Part shown: positions 42,790-50,851 of the stretch, piece by piece
How the letters are laid out: each line of letters opens with the position of its first letter
Numbering within the stretch: the stretch's first letter is position 1
NCBI RefSeq assembly: GCF_038070005.1
Contig: NZ_JBBPCO010000002.1
Span: forward strand, 248,001-312,000
DNA length: 64,000 bases
DNA from: Thermithiobacillus plumbiphilus
Lineage (GTDB): Bacteria; Pseudomonadota; Gammaproteobacteria; Acidithiobacillales; Thermithiobacillaceae
Direction: 5' to 3'
Notes under the pieces: generated by a model
Told to the model about the DNA's origin: nothing
Seen by the model: the letters and a program-made list of their open reading frames with translations, nothing else
The model's database searches: none
Translations under genes and position numbers: made by a program

Positions 42790-43914
42790 ATGTCTTCATC
42801 TTTGAATAGTCCCTCGGCAGGGGTTCAGGGCCAGCCACGCCTATTCACTCGGGCGGACCGCTATCTGGCCACAGGCGCGCTGCGCTACACCCTTGGCATG
42901 CTGCTGGGCCTGCTGAGTCTGTTTGTGCTGGCAGCCGTCATCGATCAGCTCGGTGACCTGGGCAAGGGCAAGTACAATCTGGCCCAGCTGGTGCAGTATG
43001 TGTTGCTGAGCATGCCGCGCATGGCCTACGACCTCATTCCCCTGGCAATCCTGCTCGGTGTCATGGCTTTTGTCAGTGTGCTGGCGTCGCACTCTGAACT
43101 GATTGCACTGCGCATGGCCGGCTGGAGTCTGTTCCGGCTTGCCCGGCCGCTGTGGCTGGTGGGTGGCCTGGCGGGCCTTACCATGTTTGCCCTGAGTGAG
43201 TGGGTGATTCCGCACAGCACGCCCTGGGCGGAGACAGTGCGCGCCAGCGCCCTGAGTCCCGGCAAGGTCCTGCAGATGCGTGGTGGCGAGATCTGGTTCC
43301 GGGAGCAGGACAGCATCTTTCGGGTACGCACCATCGAAGGGGATGGCAGCGTCCTACGCGGTGTGCTGGTGCTTTATACGCCAAGCTTTGCTGGTCTGCG
43401 GGGCGGCTATGTGGCAGAGAGCGGCTATTATGCGCAGGGGGCCTGGCATCTCAGGAATGTGCAGGAAACCCTGATCGGTGAGGACCGGCTGCGGATGCGT
43501 AGGATCCCGCAACTGACCTGGCGCAGTACCATCACTCCGCGCACCCTGCGCAGCTTTGCGCAGAAAACCGACATGATGACCCTGGGCGAAATCTGGTATG
43601 CCTGGCGCGGCATTCAGACGGAAGGCCTGAAATCCAATGAGCTGGGGCTGGCCTGGTGGCGGCGTCTGAGCTATCCCTGGGTCGGGCTGGTGATGGTCGC
43701 CGTGGCCCTGCCATTTTCTGTACGCGGCAGCCGTGGCGGCGGGGTGGCCTCACGTCTTCTGACTGGACTGTTCCTGGGGCTCGCCTTTCACTTCCTGAAC
43801 CAGATGGGCGGCTACATCAGCGTGGCGGGCGGAATCCCGTCCTGGTTCTCGGCCCTGCTGCCCTTGCTGCTCTTCTCGCTCATTGCCTGGTATTTCCTGG
43901 CCAGGGCGCCATGA
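42790..43914 (+). CDS. lptG: LPS export permease subunit LptG
   Basis: A 374-residue partner of LptF with the same layout. DRYLATGALRYTLGMLLGLL, LIPLAILLGVMAFVSVLASH and HSELIALRMAGWSLFRLARP are typical. A hydrophilic leader of about 20 residues precedes the first helix. Its last 35 bases overlap the convergent RDD gene, so the two transcripts are complementary at their 3' ends. Confidence 0.93.
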   Translation: MSSSLNSPSAGVQGQPRLFTRADRYLATGALRYTLGMLLGLLSLFVLAAVIDQLGDLGKGKYNLAQLVQYVLLSMPRMAYDLIPLAILLGVMAFVSVLASHSELIALRMAGWSLFRLARPLWLVGGLAGLTMFALSEWVIPHSTPWAETVRASALSPGKVLQMRGGEIWFREQDSIFRVRTIEGDGSVLRGVLVLYTPSFAGLRGGYVAESGYYAQGAWHLRNVQETLIGEDRLRMRRIPQLTWRSTITPRTLRSFAQKTDMMTLGEIWYAWRGIQTEGLKSNELGLAWWRRLSYPWVGLVMVAVALPFSVRGSRGGGVASRLLTGLFLGLAFHFLNQMGGYISVAGGIPSWFSALLPLLLFSLIAWYFLARAP

Positions 43915-44347
43915 ACATCTGACTTTCGGAATAGCGGTCGTGCCAGGTCATTCGCCGGGGATCGAAAAGCATCCAGAGAAAGCCAAGTCCTCCAAGCAGG
44001 GCCGCTGGCATGGCAACCACGAAGCGGAGCAGGGCCTGGTTGAGTGATATGAGCCGGCTCGCGTCGGCGTTGCGCAACTGGATGCGCCAGGCCTTCATGC
44101 CCGTGGTCTGGCCCCCATGGGTCCAGAAATAGGCAAAGTAGGCAAATGCCGTAAAGAGCAGTACGGTCTGAAAAACGGCCTTCGCCAGACCATGCTGGAT
44201 TGCCGTGCCAACCAGGACATGCGCCACGAGCGTGTCAAAAATGAACAAACCGCCGAGCACGATCATGTCATAGACGATGGCGGCCATTCTGCGCCAGAGC
44301 GGGGCAACGGATGGCATGCCGTCAACAGGCGAAAAGGCATCTTTCAT
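43880..44347 (-). CDS. RDD-family membrane protein
   Basis: A 155-residue protein with three or four hydrophobic helices. LWRRMAAIVYDMIVLGGLF holds the Arg and Asp of the RDD motif, and GGQTTGMKAWRIQL and MTWHDRYSES complete the family pattern. The role is poorly known; some RDD proteins are Na+/H+ antiporters in halophiles, others are proposed transporters. It ends 35 bases inside lptG on the opposite strand. Confidence 0.85.
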   Translation of the reverse strand: MKDAFSPVDGMPSVAPLWRRMAAIVYDMIVLGGLFIFDTLVAHVLVGTAIQHGLAKAVFQTVLLFTAFAYFAYFWTHGGQTTGMKAWRIQLRNADASRLISLNQALLRFVVAMPAALLGGLGFLWMLFDPRRMTWHDRYSESQMFMAPWPGNTRQ

Positions 44348-44463
44348 GCAGAAATATAATCCAAAGGTTGGATGGCCAAATAATCAGCGCTAAAGCATGC
44401 TTGCCCGCGTGTATCGGGGTAGCGGGCCTCTATTGCAGGTATCGGGTAATATACCACAGATGC

Positions 44464-44492
44464 TTGCAAGCATTCCGGCACTGGTGTAATTT
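44464..44492 (+). promoter_or_regulatory. Possible promoter of the cold-shock gene
   Basis: TTGCAA and TAATTT are separated by exactly 17 bases in the 253-base gap between the RDD gene and the cold-shock gene. It would give a 5' untranslated leader of about 100 bases, typical of csp mRNAs whose leader controls cold induction. No ORF I can support lies in this gap. Confidence 0.45.
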
Positions 44493-44600
44493 CCTGACTT
44501 GCGGGCAGGAGGAGCCAGTCCGGATTCACCATCTGGTCGACTTGGTGCTTGGGTGTCCGCGGCAGTAGGTCTTTTGATTTTAATAACGAGGAATTGCAAG

Positions 44601-44804
44601 ATGGCAACAGGTACGGTTAAGTGGTTCAATGACAGCAAGGGTTTTGGATTCATTTCCCCCGATGATGGCAGCGAGGATGTCTTCGTGCATTTCTCCGCCA
44701 TCACCATGGAAGGATTCAAGACCCTGGCCGAGGGCCAGCGAGTAAGCTACGAAGTGGTGCGCGGCCCCAAGGGACTGCAGGCTGAGAAGGTGACCCAGGC
44801 TTAA
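44601..44804 (+). CDS. Cold-shock domain protein (CspA family)
   Basis: A 67-residue single OB-fold RNA/DNA chaperone. RNP1 is KGFGFISPD and RNP2 is DVFVHFSAI, both intact. GAGGAA seven bases before the ATG is its ribosome binding site. It has its own promoter candidate and terminator and is monocistronic. Whether it is cold-induced or constitutive cannot be judged from the protein. Confidence 0.96.
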   Translation: MATGTVKWFNDSKGFGFISPDDGSEDVFVHFSAITMEGFKTLAEGQRVSYEVVRGPKGLQAEKVTQA

Positions 44805-44824
44805 GCTGACCACACCGTATCAGG

Positions 44825-44859
44825 AAATGCCCGGCCAGTTGCCGGGCATTTTTATTTTT
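44825..44859 (+). terminator. Rho-independent terminator of the cold-shock gene
   Basis: A perfect 11-pair stem (AAATGCCCGGC with GCCGGGCATTT) around a five-base loop, followed by TTTATTTTT, 20 bases after the csp stop. Its 3' side overlaps the end of the convergent phosphatase-like gene. Confidence 0.92.
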
Positions 44860-45229
44860 GGTGTGGATCTTCGCCAAAAGCGTCGTTGCCGGCATCCAGT
44901 CGGGCCAGCAGGCGCAGGCCACCGATCACGCCCTGTATTTTGTGCGATAGCCTCGCTGGCCAGTCTGAGTCCTCCGTCAATTGCCAGCAGCGTAACTGAG
45001 CATGTGGCGCAAGGGGTAGGGCGCCTGCTGGCAGGGCACCCAGATGAATCACCAGGTCCGCCCAGTCCCGGTTTCCTGTCGAATCAAGGTTGCCTATATG
45101 GTCAGCGTAGCAGGTGCCCCGGCTTTCCAGCCAGTCCTGACCCAGTTGTGTGGCAATCTCCGAGGCTTGCCTGGCTTTTTCACGGTCGAGGGGATGGACG
45201 AAGAGCAGGCGGGCGCGACGTTTGTACAT
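44852..45229 (-). CDS. Degenerate low-molecular-weight phosphatase-like protein
   Basis: A 125-residue protein. The start RARLLFVHPLDREKARQASE looks like the N-terminus of low-molecular-weight tyrosine phosphatases and arsenate reductases, and DWADLVIHLG with a later CWQLTEDSDWP match their second half. The catalytic Cys of the CxxxxxR loop is replaced by His12, so phosphatase or reductase activity is unlikely. GGAG five bases before its ATG supports expression. It is convergent with csp. The fold call is tentative, and the function is unknown; a binding role after loss of catalysis is inference. Confidence 0.55.
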   Translation of the reverse strand: MYKRRARLLFVHPLDREKARQASEIATQLGQDWLESRGTCYADHIGNLDSTGNRDWADLVIHLGALPAGALPLAPHAQLRCWQLTEDSDWPARLSHKIQGVIGGLRLLARLDAGNDAFGEDPHQK

Positions 45230-45296
45230 TGGAGCTCCGGTGGCGTGAACCGATGCGCTTTTTTAACACAGGGTGGCGGGCTGTGACAGCGTGACC

Positions 45297-47237
45297 ATGG
45301 ATCTAAGTGAATTCTTCGCCGAGGATGGGCACCTGGCCCGGTCCCTGGATGGTTTCTCGATGCGTGCCCAGCAGCTGGCGATGGCCGAGCGTATCTGGCT
45401 GAGCCTCGACAGTGGCGGCATGCTGATCGTCGAGGCGGGTACCGGAACCGGCAAAACGCTCGCCTATCTGATACCGGCGCTTTGCAGCGGCAAGAAAGTG
45501 CTGGTATCCACCGCGAGCAAAACCCTGCAGGATCAGCTCTTTGGACCGGAGCTGGCAAAACTTCGCAGGATGCTCGGCCAGCCGGTACGCGCGGTGCGGC
45601 TCAAGGGACGCCGTAATTACCTCTGCCGCTACCGGCTCGGGCTTTCATTGCAGTCTGCCGATGACTGCCCGCCGGCGCTGTTGCAGGATCTCCATCAGGT
45701 GGCGCGCTGGGCTGCCAGTACCCATTCGGGGGATATCGGAGAACTGTCCGGCCTTGCCGGGGACTCCGGGATCTGGCCCCTGATCACTGCAAGTGCCGAG
45801 AACTGCCTTGGCGCAAGCTGTCCTGACATGGAGACATGTTTTCTCATGCAGGCGCGCGAGTCGGCCTGGGAGGCAGACCTGGTGGTGGCCAACCATCATC
45901 TCGTGTTCGCCGATCTGGCCATGCAGCAGCACTCAGGCCGGGAAATCCTGCCGCCTTTCGATGCCATCATTTTCGATGAGGCGCACCATCTGCCAGAGGT
46001 GGCCAGTGCCTTCATGGGCCGGGATTTCGGTTCCCGGCATGTGGTGGAGCTGGTGCAGGACGTGCAACGGATGGCTCGCCAGGAGGCGCCCGACATGCCT
46101 GCGCTGACGCAGTCGGGGCAGGTTCTGCTGCTCGCGCTGCGTGACTGGCTTGCCGGGTTTGCGCCGGGGGAGCGCAAAAGCGACTGGCTTGATATAATGC
46201 TTGAACCCGAGCTGGCAGCCTCTACCGACCGGCTTGGTCACGCGTTGCGCAGCTTCCTGGCCCAGCTCGCCATGGGTGCTGAGCGCGGCCGTGGTCTGGA
46301 AAACTGTCATGGCCGGGCCGAGCGCCTGCAGTCCCTGCTGCGTTTCTTTGAGCGGGCCGACGACCCTGCCTATCTGTACTGGTATGAGACCAGCCGGCGT
46401 GATGCTTTGCTGCATGCCATGCCGGTCCGGGTGGATGACAGTCTCGCCGCCTTGCAGAAACCGGCGGGTCCGGCACTGATATTTACCAGCGCCACCCTGA
46501 GCGTGAACGGCGAGTTCGGTCATTTTCAGGAACGGCTTGGTTTGCATGCCGCAGATACGGCCCACTGGGAGTCGCCATTTGACTATGCCTCCCAGGCGCT
46601 GCTGTATCTGCCCCGGAATCTCCCGGATCCGCGGGAACCCGAGTTCCTGGCGGCCATGCTCGAAGCGGCTCTGCCTGTACTGCGGGCGGGGAGGGGGCGA
46701 GCCTTCATGCTCTTCACCAGCCATCAGGCCCTGCAGCAGGCGGCGGGCTGGCTGGCGGAACGGATCGACTATCCGCTGTTTGTGCAGGGCCAGGCGGGCC
46801 AGGCCGTGCTGCTGGAGCAATTTCGCCGTTCGGGCAATGGTGTCCTGCTGGGCGCCGCCAGTTTCTGGGAGGGCGTTGACGTGCGTGGTGCCGGTCTGTC
46901 CTGTGTCATCATCGACAAACTGCCATTTGCATCTCCGCAGGCCCCCCTGAGCAGGGCTTACGCCAATCACCTGAGGGCAACCGGACGCGACCCCTTTCGG
47001 GACGGCTACCTACCGCAGGCGGTCATTGCGCTCAAGCAGGGCGTGGGCCGCCTGATACGGGCTGTGGATGATCGTGGCGTGGCGATGCTCTGTGATCCAC
47101 GCCTGCTGACAAAGCCGTATGGCCGCATTTTCCTGGACAGTCTGCCCCCCATGCGGCGAACGCGCGCGATCAAGGATGTACAGGCATTTTTCGATGCCGG
47201 GGACAGGCAGGAGGATCACTCTGATGTTGGACAATGA
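45297..47237 (+). CDS. yoaA: DinG/XPD-family Fe-S DNA helicase, YoaA-like
   Basis: A 646-residue superfamily 2 helicase. Walker A is VEAGTGTGKTLAYLIP (near residue 50), the DEAH box is IIFDEAHHLPE, and four cysteines at 110, 170, 175 and 181 have the spacing of the YoaA [4Fe-4S] cluster. VIIDKLPFASPQAP and KQGVGRLIRAVDDRG are late helicase motifs. YoaA works with the HolC protein in repair of stalled forks in E. coli, and holC is nearby. The ATG at 45297 is chosen; upstream in-frame codons lack similarity. tsaB follows after 27 bases, as in E. coli. Confidence 0.92.
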   Translation: MDLSEFFAEDGHLARSLDGFSMRAQQLAMAERIWLSLDSGGMLIVEAGTGTGKTLAYLIPALCSGKKVLVSTASKTLQDQLFGPELAKLRRMLGQPVRAVRLKGRRNYLCRYRLGLSLQSADDCPPALLQDLHQVARWAASTHSGDIGELSGLAGDSGIWPLITASAENCLGASCPDMETCFLMQARESAWEADLVVANHHLVFADLAMQQHSGREILPPFDAIIFDEAHHLPEVASAFMGRDFGSRHVVELVQDVQRMARQEAPDMPALTQSGQVLLLALRDWLAGFAPGERKSDWLDIMLEPELAASTDRLGHALRSFLAQLAMGAERGRGLENCHGRAERLQSLLRFFERADDPAYLYWYETSRRDALLHAMPVRVDDSLAALQKPAGPALIFTSATLSVNGEFGHFQERLGLHAADTAHWESPFDYASQALLYLPRNLPDPREPEFLAAMLEAALPVLRAGRGRAFMLFTSHQALQQAAGWLAERIDYPLFVQGQAGQAVLLEQFRRSGNGVLLGAASFWEGVDVRGAGLSCVIIDKLPFASPQAPLSRAYANHLRATGRDPFRDGYLPQAVIALKQGVGRLIRAVDDRGVAMLCDPRLLTKPYGRIFLDSLPPMRRTRAIKDVQAFFDAGDRQEDHSDVGQ

Positions 47238-47264
47238 CGCTACTGAACGGGATGATTCCTGGCG

Positions 47265-47939
47265 ATGACCCGGTTGCTTGCCATCGAGACTGCCACCGAA
47301 GGCTGTTCGGTCGCCCTGCTGCAGGATGGCGAGGTCTCTCAGCGCTTCGCACTGGCGCCGCTGGGACATGCGGCCCTGATCCGGGACATGATCGAGCAGG
47401 TTCTCGCTGATGCGGGTCAGGCGCTTTCGGCTATGGATGCCATCGCCTTTGGCCAGGGTCCGGGTTCGTTCACCGGCGTGCGCATTGCCGTCAGTGCCGC
47501 CCAGGGCCTGGCGCTTGCAATCGATCGCCCGCTCATTCCCGTATCAAGCCTGCAGGCACTGGCCATGCAGTCAGTACATGACCGGGTGCTGGCGGCTTTC
47601 GACGCCCGCAAGGGCGAACTGTACTGGGCGGCCTTCGAGCGCAATGCGCATGGCATTCCCGTGCTGCTGGGCCAGGAGCAGGTCATTGCCCCGGAGAGAA
47701 TATTGCTACCCAGAGAGCATGAATGGGCAGGCATGGGAACAGGCTGGGGCGCTTGCGGAGACAGTCTGGCCACGCAACTGGCCGACCGCTTGCTGCTACG
47801 TTGTCCCGAAGCCCTGCCCCAGGCCGCTGATGTGGCCAGGCTGGCGCTGCCTCGCTGGGAGGCGGGTCTGTATCTTGACGTGACAGAAGCTTTGCCGGTT
47901 TATATTCGCCCCTCGCAGGCAGAGGAGAACCGTGCCTGA
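47265..47939 (+). CDS. tsaB: tRNA threonylcarbamoyladenosine synthesis protein TsaB
   Basis: A 224-residue ASKHA-fold partner of TsaD and TsaE in making t6A37 of tRNA. TRLLAIETATEGCSVALLQD, FGQGPGSFTGVRIAVSAAQG and VLAAFDARKGELYWAAFER are typical. Its stop overlaps the rimI start by one base (TGATG), the common tsaB-rimI coupling. Confidence 0.94.
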   Translation: MTRLLAIETATEGCSVALLQDGEVSQRFALAPLGHAALIRDMIEQVLADAGQALSAMDAIAFGQGPGSFTGVRIAVSAAQGLALAIDRPLIPVSSLQALAMQSVHDRVLAAFDARKGELYWAAFERNAHGIPVLLGQEQVIAPERILLPREHEWAGMGTGWGACGDSLATQLADRLLLRCPEALPQAADVARLALPRWEAGLYLDVTEALPVYIRPSQAEENRA

Positions 47940-48439
47940 TGGAATTGCGACCCATGCGCCAGGAGGATCTGACGGCCGTTGCCCGGCTGGAGGCCAGGAT
48001 CTGCATTACCCCCTGGAGCGTGGGCATTTTCCGCGACTGTCTGTTGAGCGGCTATGAGGGCTGGGTCTTCGACGATGCTGCTGCCGGGATCGTGGGTTAC
48101 GGCATGTTGTCTGCAGCGGCAGGAGAGGCGCACCTGTTGAACCTTGGCATCCATGAGAAATTCCGGGGCAGGGGGCTTGGCCATCGTCTGACCCAGCATC
48201 TCACCGAGCGGGCTCGGGCGCTGGGTGGCCGGGTGGTCTTCCTGGAGGTGCGCGTCAGCAACCAGCTCGCGCAGTCCCTCTACAAAAAGATGGGTTTCCG
48301 CCAGATTGGCGTGCGCAAGGGCTATTACCGGGATCAGCATGGCCGCGAGGATGCACTGGTCCTGGCCCGGCGTCTGGATGCAGATGTCCAGCCCACAAGC
48401 GGAACACTATCGCTCAGGATTGAGAACGAACATGAATGA
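47939..48439 (+). CDS. rimI: Ribosomal protein S18 N-acetyltransferase RimI
   Basis: A 166-residue GNAT acetyltransferase. The acetyl-CoA loop is [14 protein letters not shown], and [20 protein letters not shown] with [14 protein letters not shown] is the RimI pattern. It acetylates the N-terminus of S18, and in some bacteria other proteins. It is translationally coupled to tsaB and overlaps prfC by eight bases. Confidence 0.92.
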   Translation: MELRPMRQEDLTAVARLEARICITPWSVGIFRDCLLSGYEGWVFDDAAAGIVGYGMLSAAAGEAHLLNLGIHEKFRGRGLGHRLTQHLTERARALGGRVVFLEVRVSNQLAQSLYKKMGFRQIGVRKGYYRDQHGREDALVLARRLDADVQPTSGTLSLRIENEHE

Positions 48440-50069
48440 CTTTGCACAAACCATTGAAAACACAAGCAGTCGCGGCGAAAGAGTTGCTGCAAAAGCCGCG
48501 TTGCGGCGTACCTTTGCCATCATCTCCCATCCGGATGCGGGCAAGACCACACTGACTGAAAAACTGCTGCTGTTCGGGGGCGCGATCCAGCTCGCCGGTA
48601 CGGTCAAGGCCCGCAAGGCCAGCCGTCACGCTACCTCCGACTGGATGGAAATCGAGAAGCAGCGTGGTATTTCCGTCGCCAGTTCGGTCATGCAGTTTCC
48701 CTTCCGCGAGCATGTGGTCAACCTGCTGGATACCCCCGGTCACCAGGACTTTTCCGAGGATACCTACCGGGTGCTGACCGCCGTGGATTCGGCGCTGATG
48801 GTCATCGACGCGGCCAAGGGCGTGGAGACCCAGACCGTCAAGCTCCTGGACGTCTGCCGCCTGCGCGACACCCCCATCATCACCTTCATGAACAAGATGG
48901 ATCGTGAGGCGCGCGATCCCATGGAGCTCCTCGACGAGGTCGAGTCCGTACTCAAGATCCAGTGCGCCCCGGTGACCTGGCCGATCGGCATGGGCAAGCG
49001 CTTTCGCGGTGTCTACCATCTGCTGCGCGATTCCATCCTGCTGTTTCAGCCCGGTCAGGAAAGTCGCAACCAGGCCATGGAGGTGATCGAGGGTCTCGAC
49101 AATCCACAAATGGACGAACGCTTCGGTGATCAGGCCAGGGAACTGCGTGACGAAGTCGAACTGGTGCGTGGCGCCTCTCATCCCTTCAAGCTGGAGGCCT
49201 TCCTGGCCGGAAGGCAGACGCCTGTCTTCTTCGGGTCCGCCATCAACAACTTCGGGGTGCGCGAGATTCTCGATGCCCTGGTGGACTGGGCCCCGGGGCC
49301 GCAACCCCGTCAGACTACCACCCGGGCAGTCAAGCCCGATGAGGAGAAGTTCACCGGCTTCGTCTTCAAGATTCAGGCGAACATGGACCCGCAGCACCGT
49401 GACCGCATCGCCTTCCTGCGCGTCTGTTCCGGCCGCTTCGAGCGTGGCATGCGCATCCGGCATCTGCGCATGAACCGCGACATCCAGATCTCCAATGCCA
49501 TCACCTTCATGGCCCAGGAGCGCGAACAGGTGGAGGAGGCCTACGCCGGTGACATCATCGGCCTGCACAATCATGGCAACATTCAGATTGGCGACAGCTT
49601 TTCCCTCGGAGAGGCCCTGCAGTTTACTGGCGTGCCCTATTTTGCCCCCGAGCTGTTTCGTCGTGTGCGCATCAAGAACCCCATCAAAGTCAAACAGTTG
49701 CACAAGGGTCTTCAGCAGCTGGCTGAAGAGGGTGCCACGCAGGTCTTCAAGCCGCTCAATGGGGGAGATCTCGTGCTCGGTGCGGTCGGGGTCCTGCAGT
49801 TCGAGGTGGTGGCCCATCGCCTGAAGGCGGAATACGGGGTCGATGCCGTGTTCGAGCCGGTCAATACCCATACCGCGCGCTGGATCAGTTGCTCCGACGC
49901 CAGGGTGCTCGCTGATTTCGAGAAAAAGCTCGCTGACCAATTGGCCCATGATGGTGCCGGAAATCTCGCCTATCTCGCCAGCTCGCGCGTGAATCTCGAG
50001 CTGACACAGGAGCGCTGGCCCCAGGTGACCTTCCATGCCACGCGCGAACATGCCGGCGGGCTGGGTTAG
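48432..50069 (+). CDS. prfC: Peptide chain release factor 3
   Basis: A 545-residue translational GTPase that recycles RF1 and RF2 after termination. G1 is [17 protein letters not shown]3 [16 protein letters not shown] and G4 [27 protein letters not shown] and the C-terminal [20 protein letters not shown] fit RF3 rather than EF-G. The start at 48432 lies eight bases inside rimI. Confidence 0.96.
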   Translation: MNDFAQTIENTSSRGERVAAKAALRRTFAIISHPDAGKTTLTEKLLLFGGAIQLAGTVKARKASRHATSDWMEIEKQRGISVASSVMQFPFREHVVNLLDTPGHQDFSEDTYRVLTAVDSALMVIDAAKGVETQTVKLLDVCRLRDTPIITFMNKMDREARDPMELLDEVESVLKIQCAPVTWPIGMGKRFRGVYHLLRDSILLFQPGQESRNQAMEVIEGLDNPQMDERFGDQARELRDEVELVRGASHPFKLEAFLAGRQTPVFFGSAINNFGVREILDALVDWAPGPQPRQTTTRAVKPDEEKFTGFVFKIQANMDPQHRDRIAFLRVCSGRFERGMRIRHLRMNRDIQISNAITFMAQEREQVEEAYAGDIIGLHNHGNIQIGDSFSLGEALQFTGVPYFAPELFRRVRIKNPIKVKQLHKGLQQLAEEGATQVFKPLNGGDLVLGAVGVLQFEVVAHRLKAEYGVDAVFEPVNTHTARWISCSDARVLADFEKKLADQLAHDGAGNLAYLASSRVNLELTQERWPQVTFHATREHAGGLG

Positions 50070-50212
50070 CCTGCAACTCGGCAATGATGCCCGCCAAAGG
50101 TCCTGTTCCGGCCTTGCCGATGCGAATTTAAGTCAGCGAATCCGGTCAAAAAAGCAGTTCCGATGGATTTGCCGTCGGGCGCGGCACAAACGCATTCAGC
50201 CGGAGGGCCGAA

Positions 50213-50377
50213 ATGGAAAATATGGCAGGTTTCTGGTGGATGGTGCTGCTTTTCATCGTTTTTCTGGGAATCATCCTGTACGTGTTTCGCGCTGGTGCCA
50301 GCAAGCGTTATCGGGCGGATGCCGAGATTCCCTTTGAGGATGAAGCAAACTCGAAGCCGGACAGGACGCGTCGCTAG
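50213..50377 (+). CDS. CcoQ/FixQ-like small membrane peptide
   Basis: A 54-residue peptide with GGAGGG five bases before the ATG. One membrane helix spans about residues 6-25 (MVLLFIVFLGIILYVF), followed by a basic segment and the acidic stretch AEIPFEDEAN, the layout of CcoQ, the small subunit of cbb3-type cytochrome oxidase. The catalytic ccoNOP genes are not beside it, which is unusual. It lies alone between prfC and a small DUF2795-like gene (40-base gap). The similarity is short, so another single-helix peptide is possible. Confidence 0.65.
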   Translation: MENMAGFWWMVLLFIVFLGIILYVFRAGASKRYRADAEIPFEDEANSKPDRTRR

Positions 50378-50417
50378 GCGGGACACTGTTCCGGAAAACC
50401 AGTGAGGGAGAGTTTTC

Positions 50418-50735
50418 ATGGCCAATGAACAGAACAGTGAAGCAAGCAAGTCATCACCTGGACCCTTGCGGGGTTCGGTCTACGGCACCCAGATCCTTGC
50501 GGATGCCTTGCCAGGTCTGAGATTTCCGGCTGACAAGCAGACTGTGCTGGCGATGGCGGGCGAACAGGAGATCGAGTATGAGCCGGGGCGGCGCGCAGCA
50601 TTGCGCCCCCTGATCGAGGAGGCGGCCCAGTCCCGCTTCGATTCCATGGCGGAGATCCTCAGCGCGGTCAGTCTGGCGCTGGACAAGCGGGGCGCCACCG
50701 AGTTCGATGGTCAGAAAGGGACCATTCACAACTGA
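50418..50735 (+). CDS. Small hypothetical protein, DUF2795-like
   Basis: A 105-residue soluble, acidic protein with a disordered first 20 residues. TQILADALPGLRFPADKQTV and the following helices, with RFDSMAEILSAV at the end, recall DUF2795 helical modules (LxGxxFPAxK). Function is unknown. GAGGGAG six to seven bases upstream supports the ATG. It may share a transcript with the CcoQ-like peptide, and a terminator follows. Confidence 0.65.
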   Translation: MANEQNSEASKSSPGPLRGSVYGTQILADALPGLRFPADKQTVLAMAGEQEIEYEPGRRAALRPLIEEAAQSRFDSMAEILSAVSLALDKRGATEFDGQKGTIHN

Positions 50736-50747
50736 TCCCAGTCCCGG

Positions 50748-50774
50748 CCCGGCACCTCCTGTGCCGGGTTCGTT
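50748..50774 (+). terminator. Rho-independent terminator upstream of mutS2
   Basis: An eight-pair stem (CCCGGCAC with GTGCCGGG), loop of five, followed by TTCGTT. It lies 13 bases after the DUF2795-like stop. The tail is short, so termination may be partial. Confidence 0.65.
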
Positions 50775-50791
50775 CCTCCAGGTTCCCGGCT

Positions 50792-50820
50792 TTGCCCCCG
50801 TTCCGGCAATCTGCTAGGAT
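50792..50820 (+). promoter_or_regulatory. Possible promoter of mutS2
   Basis: TTGCCC and TAGGAT are separated by 17 bases, directly after the preceding terminator and 31 bases before the mutS2 ATG. The same TAGGAT -10 recurs before leuA. Confidence 0.45.
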
Positions 50821-50851
50821 TTTGCCCTCATCCCCGACAATCAGCCATCCT

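Noticed and set aside
48414-50084. A 556-codon minus-strand open frame opposite prfC
   Set aside because: Low-complexity shadow of a clear release factor 3 gene; no ribosome binding site or recognisable motif.
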